DNA from: Arthrobacter sp. Bi83
GTDB taxonomy: Bacteria > Actinomycetota > Actinomycetes > Actinomycetales > Micrococcaceae
Length of the DNA stretch: 44,904 bases
NCBI RefSeq assembly: GCF_918698095.1
Contig: NZ_CAKKLY010000039.1
Coordinates: 1-44,904, forward strand
Direction: 5' to 3'
Positions 8,646 to 15,988 of this stretch are shown piece after piece (position 1 is the stretch's first letter; each line of letters begins with the position of its first letter). Made by a program: the position numbers and the translations under genes. Below the pieces are notes generated by a model. It ran no database searches. It saw nothing but the letters and a program-made list of their open reading frames with translations, and was not told the origin of the DNA.

Positions 8646-9143
8646 ATGGCACTGAGTGCTTCCACTACCCTTCCCCACGCCGTCGACAGCATCACAGCAG
8701 TCTTCACGAACGAGGAATTCCAGCGCCACACGAGCGAATATGTGGGCGGCAGCCTCGAGTCCTTCACTGTCGACGGCGACGTTGCAGGGGCCTTCAGCAC
8801 CACCTCCGTGCGCACCCTGCCCACCACCCGCCTGCCGGAAATCGCGCGCAAGTTCGTGGGCGACACCCTCAAAGTGACCCAGGTGGAGAACTGGGACGCT
8901 CCCTCTGCGGACGGCTCCCGCCAGAGCACCATCTCGCTCAAGATCGCCGGCGCACCCATCGATGTCACGGCCGTTCAGCGGCTCGTCGCAGACGGCGGCA
9001 GCACGCGGGTCGAACTAGAAGGCAACGTCACCTCGTCCGTGCCTTTCCTGGGCGGCAAGATCGCCGAAGCAGCCGAGCCGATGGTCGGCAAGGCCCTGAA
9101 CATCCAGTCCCAGCAGGCGCAGGCCTGGCTCGAAAGCCACTAG
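8646..9143 (+). CDS. DUF2505 domain protein
   Basis: 165 aa, recognised as DUF2505, an actinobacterial family with an SRPBCC-like (START/Bet v1-type) fold and no known ligand. The chain begins with a helical segment (TTLPHAVDSITAVFTNEEF). It then alternates beta strands with a central FVGDTLKVTQVENWD stretch, and ends in a long amphipathic helix (GGKIAEAAEPMVGKALNIQSQQAQAWLESH) typical of this fold. There is no signal peptide or membrane helix, so it is cytosolic. The ATG has GGAGG 4 bases upstream. It is followed after 3 bases by the SCO4848-like gene. It may share a ligand class with the DUF2867 domain upstream, but that is inference only. Confidence 0.85.
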   Translation: MALSASTTLPHAVDSITAVFTNEEFQRHTSEYVGGSLESFTVDGDVAGAFSTTSVRTLPTTRLPEIARKFVGDTLKVTQVENWDAPSADGSRQSTISLKIAGAPIDVTAVQRLVADGGSTRVELEGNVTSSVPFLGGKIAEAAEPMVGKALNIQSQQAQAWLESH

Positions 9144-9146
9144 GCG

Positions 9147-9368
9147 ATGGAAGTTCCCGCCGTCCTGGCGTGGGTCCTGGTCCTTTCGGGTTTCTGGTCG
9201 CTCGTGGTGTGGCCGCAGTTCCTGCGCCGGGTGATGAAAGACCCGCGGGCGCGGGACGCCGGCGGCAAGGCCACCAAGTTCCTCACCGTCCATGTGGTCC
9301 TCGTGGCAGTATCCATGGTGTTGGGCGCCGCCACGGCCGGCATCGGGATCGCCGGGCTTCTGGGCTGA
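9147..9368 (+). CDS. SCO4848-type small membrane protein
   Basis: 73 aa. Two hydrophobic helices (about residues 3-22 and 46-71) flank a basic, Pro/Arg-rich cytosolic loop (PQFLRRVMKDPRARDAGGKATKF). This pattern and sequence resemble the small SCO4848 family of actinobacterial membrane proteins, function unknown. The ATG is only 3 bases after the stop of the DUF2505 gene, so the two are almost certainly one transcript with coupled translation. The TGA stop at 9366 is also the first base of a set of short repeats. Confidence 0.75.
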   Translation: MEVPAVLAWVLVLSGFWSLVVWPQFLRRVMKDPRARDAGGKATKFLTVHVVLVAVSMVLGAATAGIGIAGLLG

Positions 9369-9424
9369 ACGTTTCCCGGTTGAGCATTTTCCGGGCTGAG
9401 CGTCCAGAGTGAGCATTTTCCGGG
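9366..9424 (+). repeat. degenerate ~15-bp repeats beginning at a stop codon
   Basis: The 15-mer TGAGCATTTTCCGGG occurs at 9381-9395 and 9410-9424. A diverged copy (11 of 15 identical) at 9366-9380 starts on the stop codon of the SCO4848-like gene, and a shorter degenerate copy lies at 9397-9409. The array fills much of the 156-base gap before nhaA. Confidence 0.65.
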
Positions 9425-9524
9425 TGAGGCCGCCGTCCTCGGCTAAGCTGGGACCAGCTGTATTTAGGGTGCGCCGGGAAGTCTGGTCGGCAACATGTTT
9501 GCCGACCCCAAGCCAGGAGCCGAG

Positions 9525-10916
9525 ATGCCCAGCCGACCCCCTGCCCCCTCCCGCAAGTCCGCAGTCTTCAGCCGTTCCACGTACCCGGAGTACCTGCGGA
9601 TTTCCGCCATCCTCCGGCTCGAAACCGTCGGCGGGGCCCTCCTGCTCATTGCGACAGCGGCGGCGCTGATCTGGGCGAACTCCCCCGCTGCGGGCACCTA
9701 CTTCGGCCTGCGGGACCTGGAAGTGGGTTTTGAGCCTTGGCATCTGCGGCTGAGCGTGGGCCATTGGGCGTCGGACGGCCTGCTTGCGGTCTTCTTCTTC
9801 ATTGCCGGACTCGAGCTGAAGCGGGAGTTTGTTTCCGGGGAGCTCCGGAGGCCGGCCAAGGCGGTTGTCCCGGTGACCGCGGCCGTGGGCGGGGTGGTCC
9901 TGCCGGCCCTCATTTACGCGTCCATTAACTGGGGCCAGGGCGCCGAGGCACTGCGGGGGTGGGCGATCCCCACCGCCACGGACATCGCCTTCGCCCTAGC
10001 CGTGCTGGCCGTCATCAACACGCATCTCCCGGCCGCGCTCCGGACGTTCCTGCTGACCCTGGCCGTGGTGGATGACCTGATCGCCATCGGCATCATCGCC
10101 TTCTTTTACTCGGCCGGCCTGCAGCCCGTCCTGCTGCTGGCGGCCTTGGTCCCGCTGGCGCTCTTTGCCGTGCTCGTCCAGAAGCACATCGGCCGCTGGT
10201 ACCTCCTGGTGCCGCTGGCGGCAGCGACCTGGGCGCTGGTCCACGCCTCGGGCGTCCACGCCACGGTAGCGGGCGTCCTGCTCGGATTCACGGTTCCCGT
10301 GCTCGCGTCCCGGCAGGAGGCCGAACGTGCCATGGAAAGGGACACGGCAGACAAGGCCACGGCGAACCGGGCCCTGGCAGAAAGGGGCATGGAGGAAAAG
10401 GGCATGGCAGAACGCATCGAGCATCGGCTGCGGCCGCTCTCTGCGGGATTCGCCGTCCCGGTCTTTGCGTTCTTCTCCGCTGGTGTGGCCATCGGCGGAG
10501 GCGCTGGGCTGGCATCCGCCCTGGCCGACCCCGTGGCCGTGGGAATCGTGGCCGCGCTGGTTGCGGGCAAGGCCCTCGGCGTTTTCGGGGCCACCTACCT
10601 GATCACCAAAACCACGCGGGCAACGCTTGACGCCGGGCTGAAGTGGATCGACATCGCCGGACTGTCCATCCTCGCCGGAGTCGGATTCACCGTTTCGCTG
10701 CTGATCGCCGAGTTGAGTTTCGGGGCGGGATCGGCCCACGACGATCACGCAAAGGTTGCCATCTTGGCCGGTTCCGTGACCGCTGCGGCGATTGCCGCCG
10801 TCGTGCTTAAGGCACGAAACCGCCACTACCGCCGCGTGGAGGCGGAGGAAAAGCGGGACGACGACGGCGACGGCGTCCCTGACGTGTTCGAGCCCGCCGC
10901 GGAGAGGGACGGGTAG
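9525..10916 (+). CDS. nhaA: Na+/H+ antiporter NhaA
   Basis: 463 aa; exchanges internal Na+ (or Li+) for external H+ across the cytoplasmic membrane. The family's unwound helix IV/helix V features are present: ATDIAFALAVLAVI, and LAVVDDLIAIGIIAFFY with the paired aspartates that bind cation and proton. The ATG at 9525 is preceded at 5 bases by CAGGAG; an upstream ATG at 9495 would add 10 residues and has no such site. Two features differ from the ~390-residue E. coli protein: a charged, repetitive cytosolic loop at about residues 263-302 (repeated RALAERG/EEKGMAER-like units), and a polar tail carrying DDDGDGVPDVFE (445-456), which matches the EF-hand loop ligand pattern. It is convergent with sufU, with 16 bases between them. 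Confidence 0.95.
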   Translation: MPSRPPAPSRKSAVFSRSTYPEYLRISAILRLETVGGALLLIATAAALIWANSPAAGTYFGLRDLEVGFEPWHLRLSVGHWASDGLLAVFFFIAGLELKREFVSGELRRPAKAVVPVTAAVGGVVLPALIYASINWGQGAEALRGWAIPTATDIAFALAVLAVINTHLPAALRTFLLTLAVVDDLIAIGIIAFFYSAGLQPVLLLAALVPLALFAVLVQKHIGRWYLLVPLAAATWALVHASGVHATVAGVLLGFTVPVLASRQEAERAMERDTADKATANRALAERGMEEKGMAERIEHRLRPLSAGFAVPVFAFFSAGVAIGGGAGLASALADPVAVGIVAALVAGKALGVFGATYLITKTTRATLDAGLKWIDIAGLSILAGVGFTVSLLIAELSFGAGSAHDDHAKVAILAGSVTAAAIAAVVLKARNRHYRRVEAEEKRDDDGDGVPDVFEPAAERDG

Positions 10917-10932
10917 GCCGCGGTCCGGTGGC

Positions 10933-11382
10933 TTAGGCCGCCTGGTTGAGCGCGTCCTCCGCGGCAACCCAGGAGATCATGGCGCACTTTACCCGCGCTG
11001 CATAGCGGGCCACCCCTTCAAACGCGGCGGCATCGCCAAGCACCTCGGGGTCCGCGTGGACCTTTCCGCGCGAGCGGAGAACCTCCCGGAAGTTACCGAT
11101 CACCGAGCGCAGCTCGTCCACAGACATGCCTTCCGCCATCTCGCTCAATACGGAAGCGGAGGCCATGGAGATGGAACAGCCTGCACCGTCCCAGGACAGC
11201 TGCGCAACGGTGCCGTGGTCCACGGCGACACGCAGGGTGACTTCATCACCGCAGACAGGATTCAGCTGGTGTGACTGCCCGGTGGACGCGCCCTCGGGTG
11301 CTGCCGTTTCTGACAGACCGCTCCCGTGCCGGGCCTTGGAATGGTCCAGGATGATCTGCTGGTAAAGCTGGTCGAGGCTCAT
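10933..11382 (-). CDS. sufU: Fe-S cluster assembly sulfur acceptor SufU
   Basis: 149 aa, SufU/IscU-like fold. SufU takes the persulfide sulfur from SufS in Gram-positive and actinobacterial SUF systems, using a zinc-bound active site. Expected ligands are visible: C44 and D46 (NPVCGDE), C69 (GAGCSIS) and C133 (VKCAMISW). The insertion between the second and third cysteines that separates SufU from IscU is present (KVHADPEVLGDAAAFEG). It lies 31 bases downstream of sufS, an arrangement fitting a two-gene operon. SufBCD are not in this window. Confidence 0.95.
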   Translation of the reverse strand: MSLDQLYQQIILDHSKARHGSGLSETAAPEGASTGQSHQLNPVCGDEVTLRVAVDHGTVAQLSWDGAGCSISMASASVLSEMAEGMSVDELRSVIGNFREVLRSRGKVHADPEVLGDAAAFEGVARYAARVKCAMISWVAAEDALNQAA

Positions 11383-11413
11383 GCTGCGGTACCTGTCTTC
11401 ATGGATCCCGGCA

Positions 11414-12739
11414 CTAGGCGCGGAAGTAGGCGCGGACCCCGGACACTGCGTCCAGGAATTCGTCGACGTCGTCGGTGGTGTTGTACAAATAGGCGCTGGC
11501 GCGCGTTGTGGCCGTCAGGCCGAGGCGCCGGTGCAGCGGCTGGGCGCAGTGGTGACCCACGCGGACGGCGATTCCGCGCGCATCGAGGAACTGCCCGACG
11601 TCGTGCGCGTGCACGCCCGCCACATCGAACGCCGCCAGGCCAATACGCTCCTTGCCGGCCCCCGGGCCAAGCACACGGACGCCGTCGATGGCTTCAAGGC
11701 CTGCCACCATGCGCTGGCCAAGTTCGGATTCCCAGCGGTGGACACGGTCGATGCCGGTCTCGGTCAGGTAGCTGACGGCTGCGGCGAGGGCCACGGCCTG
11801 GGAGATCTTTTGCGTCCCGGCCTCGAACCGCTGCGGTGCCGGAAGGTATTCTGCCCGGTCCATGGTCACGGTGGTGATCATGGAACCGCCGGTCAGGAAA
11901 GGAGGCAGCACGTCCAGGAGCTCCTGCTTGCCGTACAGCACGCCGATGCCGGTGGGGCCCAGCATTTTGTGGCCCGAGAACACGGCAAAGTCGACGTCCA
12001 GCTCCTTGACGTCGAGGGACAGGTGCGGCGCCGACTGGCACGCATCCAGCACCACCAGGGCGCCGGCCCGCCTGGCCAGCGCCACGAGCTCGTGTACCGG
12101 ATTGATCGTGCCGAGTACGTTGGACGCATGCGTGAAGGCGAGAAGCCGCGTCCGTCCGCCCACGATTTCCGCCGCCTGGTCCAGGTGCAGCGCCCCGGCG
12201 TCGTCCACCGGAATGTGGCGGAGCGTGGCTCCGGTTCTGTAGGCAAGTTCCTGCCAGGGGATCAGGTTCGCGTGATGTTCCATCTCGGTGACCACGATCT
12301 CGTCCCCCGGGCCGAGCCCGAGTTCCCGGAGCCGCGCATCACCGCGCCCCTGCGCAGCCCACAGGCTGGCGTTGGACAGCGCATAGCTGATGAGGTTCAG
12401 GCCCTCTGTGGCGTTGGACGTCCAGACGATTTCCTCGTACTGAGCGCCGACGAAATCGGCAACCGTCTGCCGTGCGTCCTCGAATACCTCCGTGGCCTCG
12501 ACGGCAAGGTGGTGTGCGCCCCGGTGTACCGCGGCGTTCCGCTGCTCGTAGAATTCCTGCTCGGCCTCGATAACGCTCAGCGGATTCTGCGACGTGGCAC
12601 CGGAATCCAGATAAATGAGCGGTCGGCCATTGACCAGCTGGTCCAGGACGGGAAAGTCGTTCCGGATCCGCAGGACCTCGGCATTATCCATCGCGGGAAG
12701 GGCGCGCTCCAGCGTGGTTGGCGTTGATATTACGGCCAA
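11414..12739 (-). CDS. sufS: cysteine desulfurase SufS
   Basis: 441 aa; PLP enzyme that moves sulfur from L-cysteine onto its own cysteine and then to SufU. Visible residues: PLP Schiff-base Lys K258 in FSGHKMLGPTG, D232 in VLDACQSAPH, H155 in TEMEHHAN, and the persulfide-carrying C398 in RVGHHCAQPLH, typical of group II desulfurases. The start used is TTG at 12739, which has AAGGAG 5 bases upstream. An in-frame ATG at 12691 (MDNAEVLRIRNDFP) would give a protein closer to the family's N-terminus but has a weaker site, so the first 16 residues are uncertain. Upstream lies a 500-base structured gap. Confidence 0.95.
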   Translation of the reverse strand: MAVISTPTTLERALPAMDNAEVLRIRNDFPVLDQLVNGRPLIYLDSGATSQNPLSVIEAEQEFYEQRNAAVHRGAHHLAVEATEVFEDARQTVADFVGAQYEEIVWTSNATEGLNLISYALSNASLWAAQGRGDARLRELGLGPGDEIVVTEMEHHANLIPWQELAYRTGATLRHIPVDDAGALHLDQAAEIVGGRTRLLAFTHASNVLGTINPVHELVALARRAGALVVLDACQSAPHLSLDVKELDVDFAVFSGHKMLGPTGIGVLYGKQELLDVLPPFLTGGSMITTVTMDRAEYLPAPQRFEAGTQKISQAVALAAAVSYLTETGIDRVHRWESELGQRMVAGLEAIDGVRVLGPGAGKERIGLAAFDVAGVHAHDVGQFLDARGIAVRVGHHCAQPLHRRLGLTATTRASAYLYNTTDDVDEFLDAVSGVRAYFRA

Positions 12740-12812
12740 TGGGACTCCTTGGGATGCCTTGAGGTACCTCTCAATTGTCCCACAGAGCAGTCTTGTCCAA
12801 ACGGCAGCGAAA

Positions 12813-12938
12813 GCGGCCCGTCCAACTGGAGGGCCGCCCTCGCGGTGCCGGCGCGTGCCGGCTGTTCTACTACTTGTAAGGGCCGGCGACGGCTGGGGGG
12901 AGAGCCTCGGTCTCAGAAGGCTCTGACGTCGCCGGCCC
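12813..12938 (-). other. three-hairpin structured region upstream of sufS (leader or small RNA candidate)
   Basis: Read leftward toward sufS, the first hairpin is a 12-bp perfect stem (12927-12938 with 12880-12891). It encloses an inner 7-bp stem (12918-12924 with 12901-12907) separated by an internal loop containing six consecutive C. Next is a GCCGGC/GCCGGC stem with a 4-base loop at about 12849-12864. Last is a 7-bp stem (12831-12837 with 12813-12819) followed by TTT, which resembles a short terminator. The region ends 73 bases before the sufS start, so it could be a regulatory 5' leader or a separate small RNA. No known riboswitch consensus was recognised. Confidence 0.45.
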
Positions 12939-13068
12939 CGCCTGAACCCGGTCCCTGGGGCCGGAAGTTCGTGTGCGAGACCTGATGTGCTGGCGGCAGC
13001 TTCGGCGATGGAGTCCTCCTCCGCATTCCGCTGCCACTAATAGTTAATCGCGTACTGGAACCCACAGC

Positions 13069-13092
13069 ACGAGTACCGAGTACTCGTTTTTT
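13069..13092 (+). terminator. intrinsic terminator-like hairpin with U tract, reading right
   Basis: A 7-bp stem (13069-13075 with 13081-13087), a 5-base loop, then an unbroken T run ending at 13092. This is the classical arrangement for a transcript reading left to right, yet no rightward gene precedes it. Further copies of the CGAGTA/TACTCG hexamer occur nearby at about 13096-13102. Confidence 0.5.
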
Positions 13093-13191
13093 CAGGTACT
13101 CGACTACTGGTTTCCGCAGGTGGTCATGCTGGCGCGGAAAAGCTCAAGTTTCCCGGCGGGCACGGCATTAAAAACGGCGGCATTGAGCACG

Positions 13192-13262
13192 TACTTTTGG
13201 GAAGGGCTTACTTTTTGGGCAGCGCTTACTTCTTGGGAAGTGCTTACTTTTTGGGAAGGGCC
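13192..13262 (-). repeat. four tandem ~18-bp units overlapping the regulator stop codon
   Basis: Units lie at 13245-13262 (the true C-terminus), 13227-13244, 13209-13226 and 13192-13208 (17 bases, one deletion). Read on the minus strand in the frame of the regulator, the first three each spell Ala-Leu-Pro-Lys-Lys-stop. The differences among them are GCC/GCA/GCG, CTT/CTG and AAA/AAG, all synonymous third-position changes. Only the first stop is used. Confidence 0.85.
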
Positions 13263-15988
13263 AGGGCGAGCTCGTCCCGCCGGCGCACTCCAAGCTTGAC
13301 GTAGCTTCGGTACAGATGCCCTTCAACAGTCCTGACCGACACCATCAGCTGCTGGGCGATTTCCCGGTCAGAGAGTCCTTGTACGGCCAGCTCCACGATG
13401 TCCCGCTCCCGGCGTGTCAGGTGGACGCTGGGCACCGAGGCAATGAAGGGACTCTCCCGGAACCGCTCACCAAGCTCCTGGTCACATTTCTCGCGGTGGG
13501 CCACTGCCTGCCGGGCGCGGCGCCGCTCCCCCGCAGCGTCCCAGATGGCGCCCGCCTGGGCATACGCCTCGCGGGCGAGGTTGATCAGGCCCGCCTCCTC
13601 CAGCCCGGCGGCGGTTTCCATGAGCACGTCTGCGTCCCCGGTGGCCCACGCCTGGGCTACCTGGTGCCAGCCTGCTGCCCAGCGGCCCTCGACGGCGTCC
13701 GCAAGTGATGCGAGCTCTTCAATTACCGAGCGGTCGCCAAGATCGGAACAAAGAATCAGGCACTCCATGCTGGTTCCCGGCTGCGCGGCGACCGGCGGTG
13801 ACGCGGCCAGCTCACGAAGCTTGGCGAGGCCGCTGCCCTTGCGGTCCAGATATTCAGCCGCGGCGGCCGCGTACCCTTCGGCGAGCAGTTCGCACCCGGG
13901 TCCGCTGGCGTGCCTGGCGGCGATCAGATCCTGTTCGAGGCGCTGGGCCTGCGCTCCATCCCCCAGGCGCGCGGCGGCGTAGAAGGCGAGGGACGAACCG
14001 AACCGGAACTGCTGGAGCGGATCATTGACGCGCAGGGCTTCAACAGCTGGCAGGAGAATCCGGTAGGCCCGTTCCAGCTGTCCCTGGCGGAGGAAGCCCA
14101 GACCGCGCAGCACCTGGATGCCGCCGCCAAAAGTGGCTGCCCCCTCGTTCACCTCCGTGGGGTAGTTGGCCAGCTCATGTTCCGCCGCCTCCCAGTTACC
14201 GGCGGCGAGCGAAGCCGACACAAGGCGCGTCAGGACGAACTCATTGAAGAAGTACAGACCGTCCTGGAGCGCCGGCAAGGACGGCGCTGCGCCCAGGGCG
14301 GCGGTGTGCGCCTGGTGGGCCTGACCTGCAGACACCAGGGTCTGGGCGAGCAACGCGTGTGCCACGGCGTGAGTGGCTTCGGCCACAGTTGCCGTGCTGG
14401 GGTCTGCCCGGGCGCGCTGCAGGACCGTCTCACCCTGTTCGGCTGCCCCGGCCATCGCTTCTCCGGTTGAGGCTATAAGAGTCCTTATCCCCTCGTGATC
14501 GCCGGCATCGGCCATCTCAAGCAAATGGTGGATCCTGTCCTGCCAGGAAGCCGCGACCTCTTTCCCGGCGTCCGCGAGCTGGTGGCGGGATTCGGCCCGC
14601 AGCAACCCGGTGGATTTCCCCAGCGCGAGATGCGCCGACGCCCTGAGCATGAGAATGTGCGGGGCTTCGGGTTCCCCGGCCAGTTCCAGCCAGCAACCGT
14701 CCAGGAGAGTCGCAGCCTCCCGGTACTTGCCTTCGTTGAAGAGCGCCCTCGCGGTGATCGACTGTGCATGGGCCTGCAGTTCCGGCGCCCGGACATGCCC
14801 GGCCATGAGCCGCGCACCTGAGTTGTTGAACATCGTCACTGCCAGCAGGGCAGCGTCAAGCAGTTCGGGATCAGGCACTTCCAAACCGCATTCCAGCGAC
14901 CACTCCACCATCCGCAGCCTGCCCTCGGCGCCTGCCGTCCGCGTGTCGAGGTAGTTGTCCAGTTTTTGCCGGAGCTGCAGGCTCCGGGAGACAGACACCT
15001 GGTGCCTCATGGATTCGCCGAGGATGGGGTGCCAAATCCGCAATTCCGTGTGCCGTCCGGTGGATTCGCGGACCATCTGGTGGTCCAGGAGGGACCGGAC
15101 CACCGCGCCCCCGCACACATCTTCGATGAGGCTGCGGTGGACGGGCTCAGCCAAGGCGATGAGCCTCAACGCGTCCTGCTCTTCCGTGGTCCTGCGGAGG
15201 AGGTCTTTGATAACAACGTCGGAAAGCCTGGGGCCGTCAGCCGGAAGGAGGCCCAGGAGCAGCCAGATCCCGTTTCGCTTCGCCAGTATGCCCGCTTCGA
15301 CCGCATCACCCAGCAGGCAGTTCAGGAGCAGGGGGTTGCCGCCGGAGGCAGACCACAAAGACTGCACCGTGCTGGCGGGGACTGTCCCGTGGAGTGTGTG
15401 CTCCACGACCTCCGTCACCTGGTCTCCGTTGAGCGGCCGCAGATCGATCCGCTCGGCCTGGCCGTCGTACCACAGCTGGTTCAGTGCCTGCGGCAGTCCG
15501 GGCCGCGGGCGCCCGGATGCCAGCACGCGGGCCCATCCCGCCGACATCATGTCGACCACCATGTTCGCGGTGGCTTCATCGAGGTGGTGGGCGTCATCGA
15601 CTACCAGGAGCAAGGGCACGTCCTTGCCGGCCTTGAGTTCCTGGAAATAGGTCCAGACCGCCCTGAGCACTGCGACGGGCGAGTCTGCTTCTTCTGGAGG
15701 GAGGTCCGCCGTGTACGGGGCGAGCACGCCGTAGGGGACCTTGGCCAGCGATGAGCTCCCGTGGATCCGAAGGATTGTCATCTCAGTGCTCATCTCCTCG
15801 CTGACGGCGTCCGTCACGGAAGACTTCCCGATCCCCGGGCCGGCCATGAGGAACACAGCCTGGCTCGCACGGCTGCGGATGATGCTGCAGACGTGGTCTA
15901 TTACTTCACGCCGCCCCGTAAGCTGCCGGTCGTCAGTCTCCGGTTCCGGTGTCTGTGGGCGGCCGTTAGACGAGTCCAGGCAGATCAC
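13244..15988 (-). CDS. large STAND-type ATPase/LuxR-family transcriptional regulator (first of pair)
   Basis: 914 aa. The N-terminal AAA/STAND NTPase has Walker A GPGIGKSS (50-57) and Walker B LLLVVDDAHHLDE (about 126-138). The middle ~550 residues are alpha-helical and Ala/Leu-rich, resembling TPR-type repeats. The C-terminal LuxR/GerE helix-turn-helix runs from LTRRERDIVELAVQGLSDREIAQQL through VRTVEGHLYRSYVKLGV to about residue 905. This is the MalT/LAL architecture, in which ligand and ATP control DNA binding; the ligand is unknown. The GTG start at 15988 overlaps the end of the second regulator by 23 bases and has only a weak CCAGGG next to it, so translation is probably coupled. The final ALPKK-stop is part of a tandem repeat. 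Confidence 0.88.
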   Translation of the reverse strand: MICLDSSNGRPQTPEPETDDRQLTGRREVIDHVCSIIRSRASQAVFLMAGPGIGKSSVTDAVSEEMSTEMTILRIHGSSSLAKVPYGVLAPYTADLPPEEADSPVAVLRAVWTYFQELKAGKDVPLLLVVDDAHHLDEATANMVVDMMSAGWARVLASGRPRPGLPQALNQLWYDGQAERIDLRPLNGDQVTEVVEHTLHGTVPASTVQSLWSASGGNPLLLNCLLGDAVEAGILAKRNGIWLLLGLLPADGPRLSDVVIKDLLRRTTEEQDALRLIALAEPVHRSLIEDVCGGAVVRSLLDHQMVRESTGRHTELRIWHPILGESMRHQVSVSRSLQLRQKLDNYLDTRTAGAEGRLRMVEWSLECGLEVPDPELLDAALLAVTMFNNSGARLMAGHVRAPELQAHAQSITARALFNEGKYREAATLLDGCWLELAGEPEAPHILMLRASAHLALGKSTGLLRAESRHQLADAGKEVAASWQDRIHHLLEMADAGDHEGIRTLIASTGEAMAGAAEQGETVLQRARADPSTATVAEATHAVAHALLAQTLVSAGQAHQAHTAALGAAPSLPALQDGLYFFNEFVLTRLVSASLAAGNWEAAEHELANYPTEVNEGAATFGGGIQVLRGLGFLRQGQLERAYRILLPAVEALRVNDPLQQFRFGSSLAFYAAARLGDGAQAQRLEQDLIAARHASGPGCELLAEGYAAAAAEYLDRKGSGLAKLRELAASPPVAAQPGTSMECLILCSDLGDRSVIEELASLADAVEGRWAAGWHQVAQAWATGDADVLMETAAGLEEAGLINLAREAYAQAGAIWDAAGERRRARQAVAHREKCDQELGERFRESPFIASVPSVHLTRRERDIVELAVQGLSDREIAQQLMVSVRTVEGHLYRSYVKLGVRRRDELALALPKK

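Larger units (their letters stand above)
12740..13243. other. 504-base intergenic region without a supported gene
   Basis: This gap between the first regulator gene and sufS holds three G+C-rich hairpins (12813-12938), an intrinsic terminator-like hairpin reading right (13069-13092), an AT-rich stretch at about 13034-13050 containing TAATAGTTAAT that could supply a -10 element for leftward transcription toward sufS, and an 18-base tandem repeat (13192-13262). Short open frames here have no family match, no good ribosome-binding sites and overlap the hairpins, so I do not call a protein gene. Confidence 0.6.

Noticed and set aside
12880..12938. TPP riboswitch or actinobacterial 6C RNA
   Set aside because: CTGAGA occurs once on the minus strand and one C6 run is present, but the remaining TPP blocks are absent and 6C RNA needs two C-rich hairpin loops.
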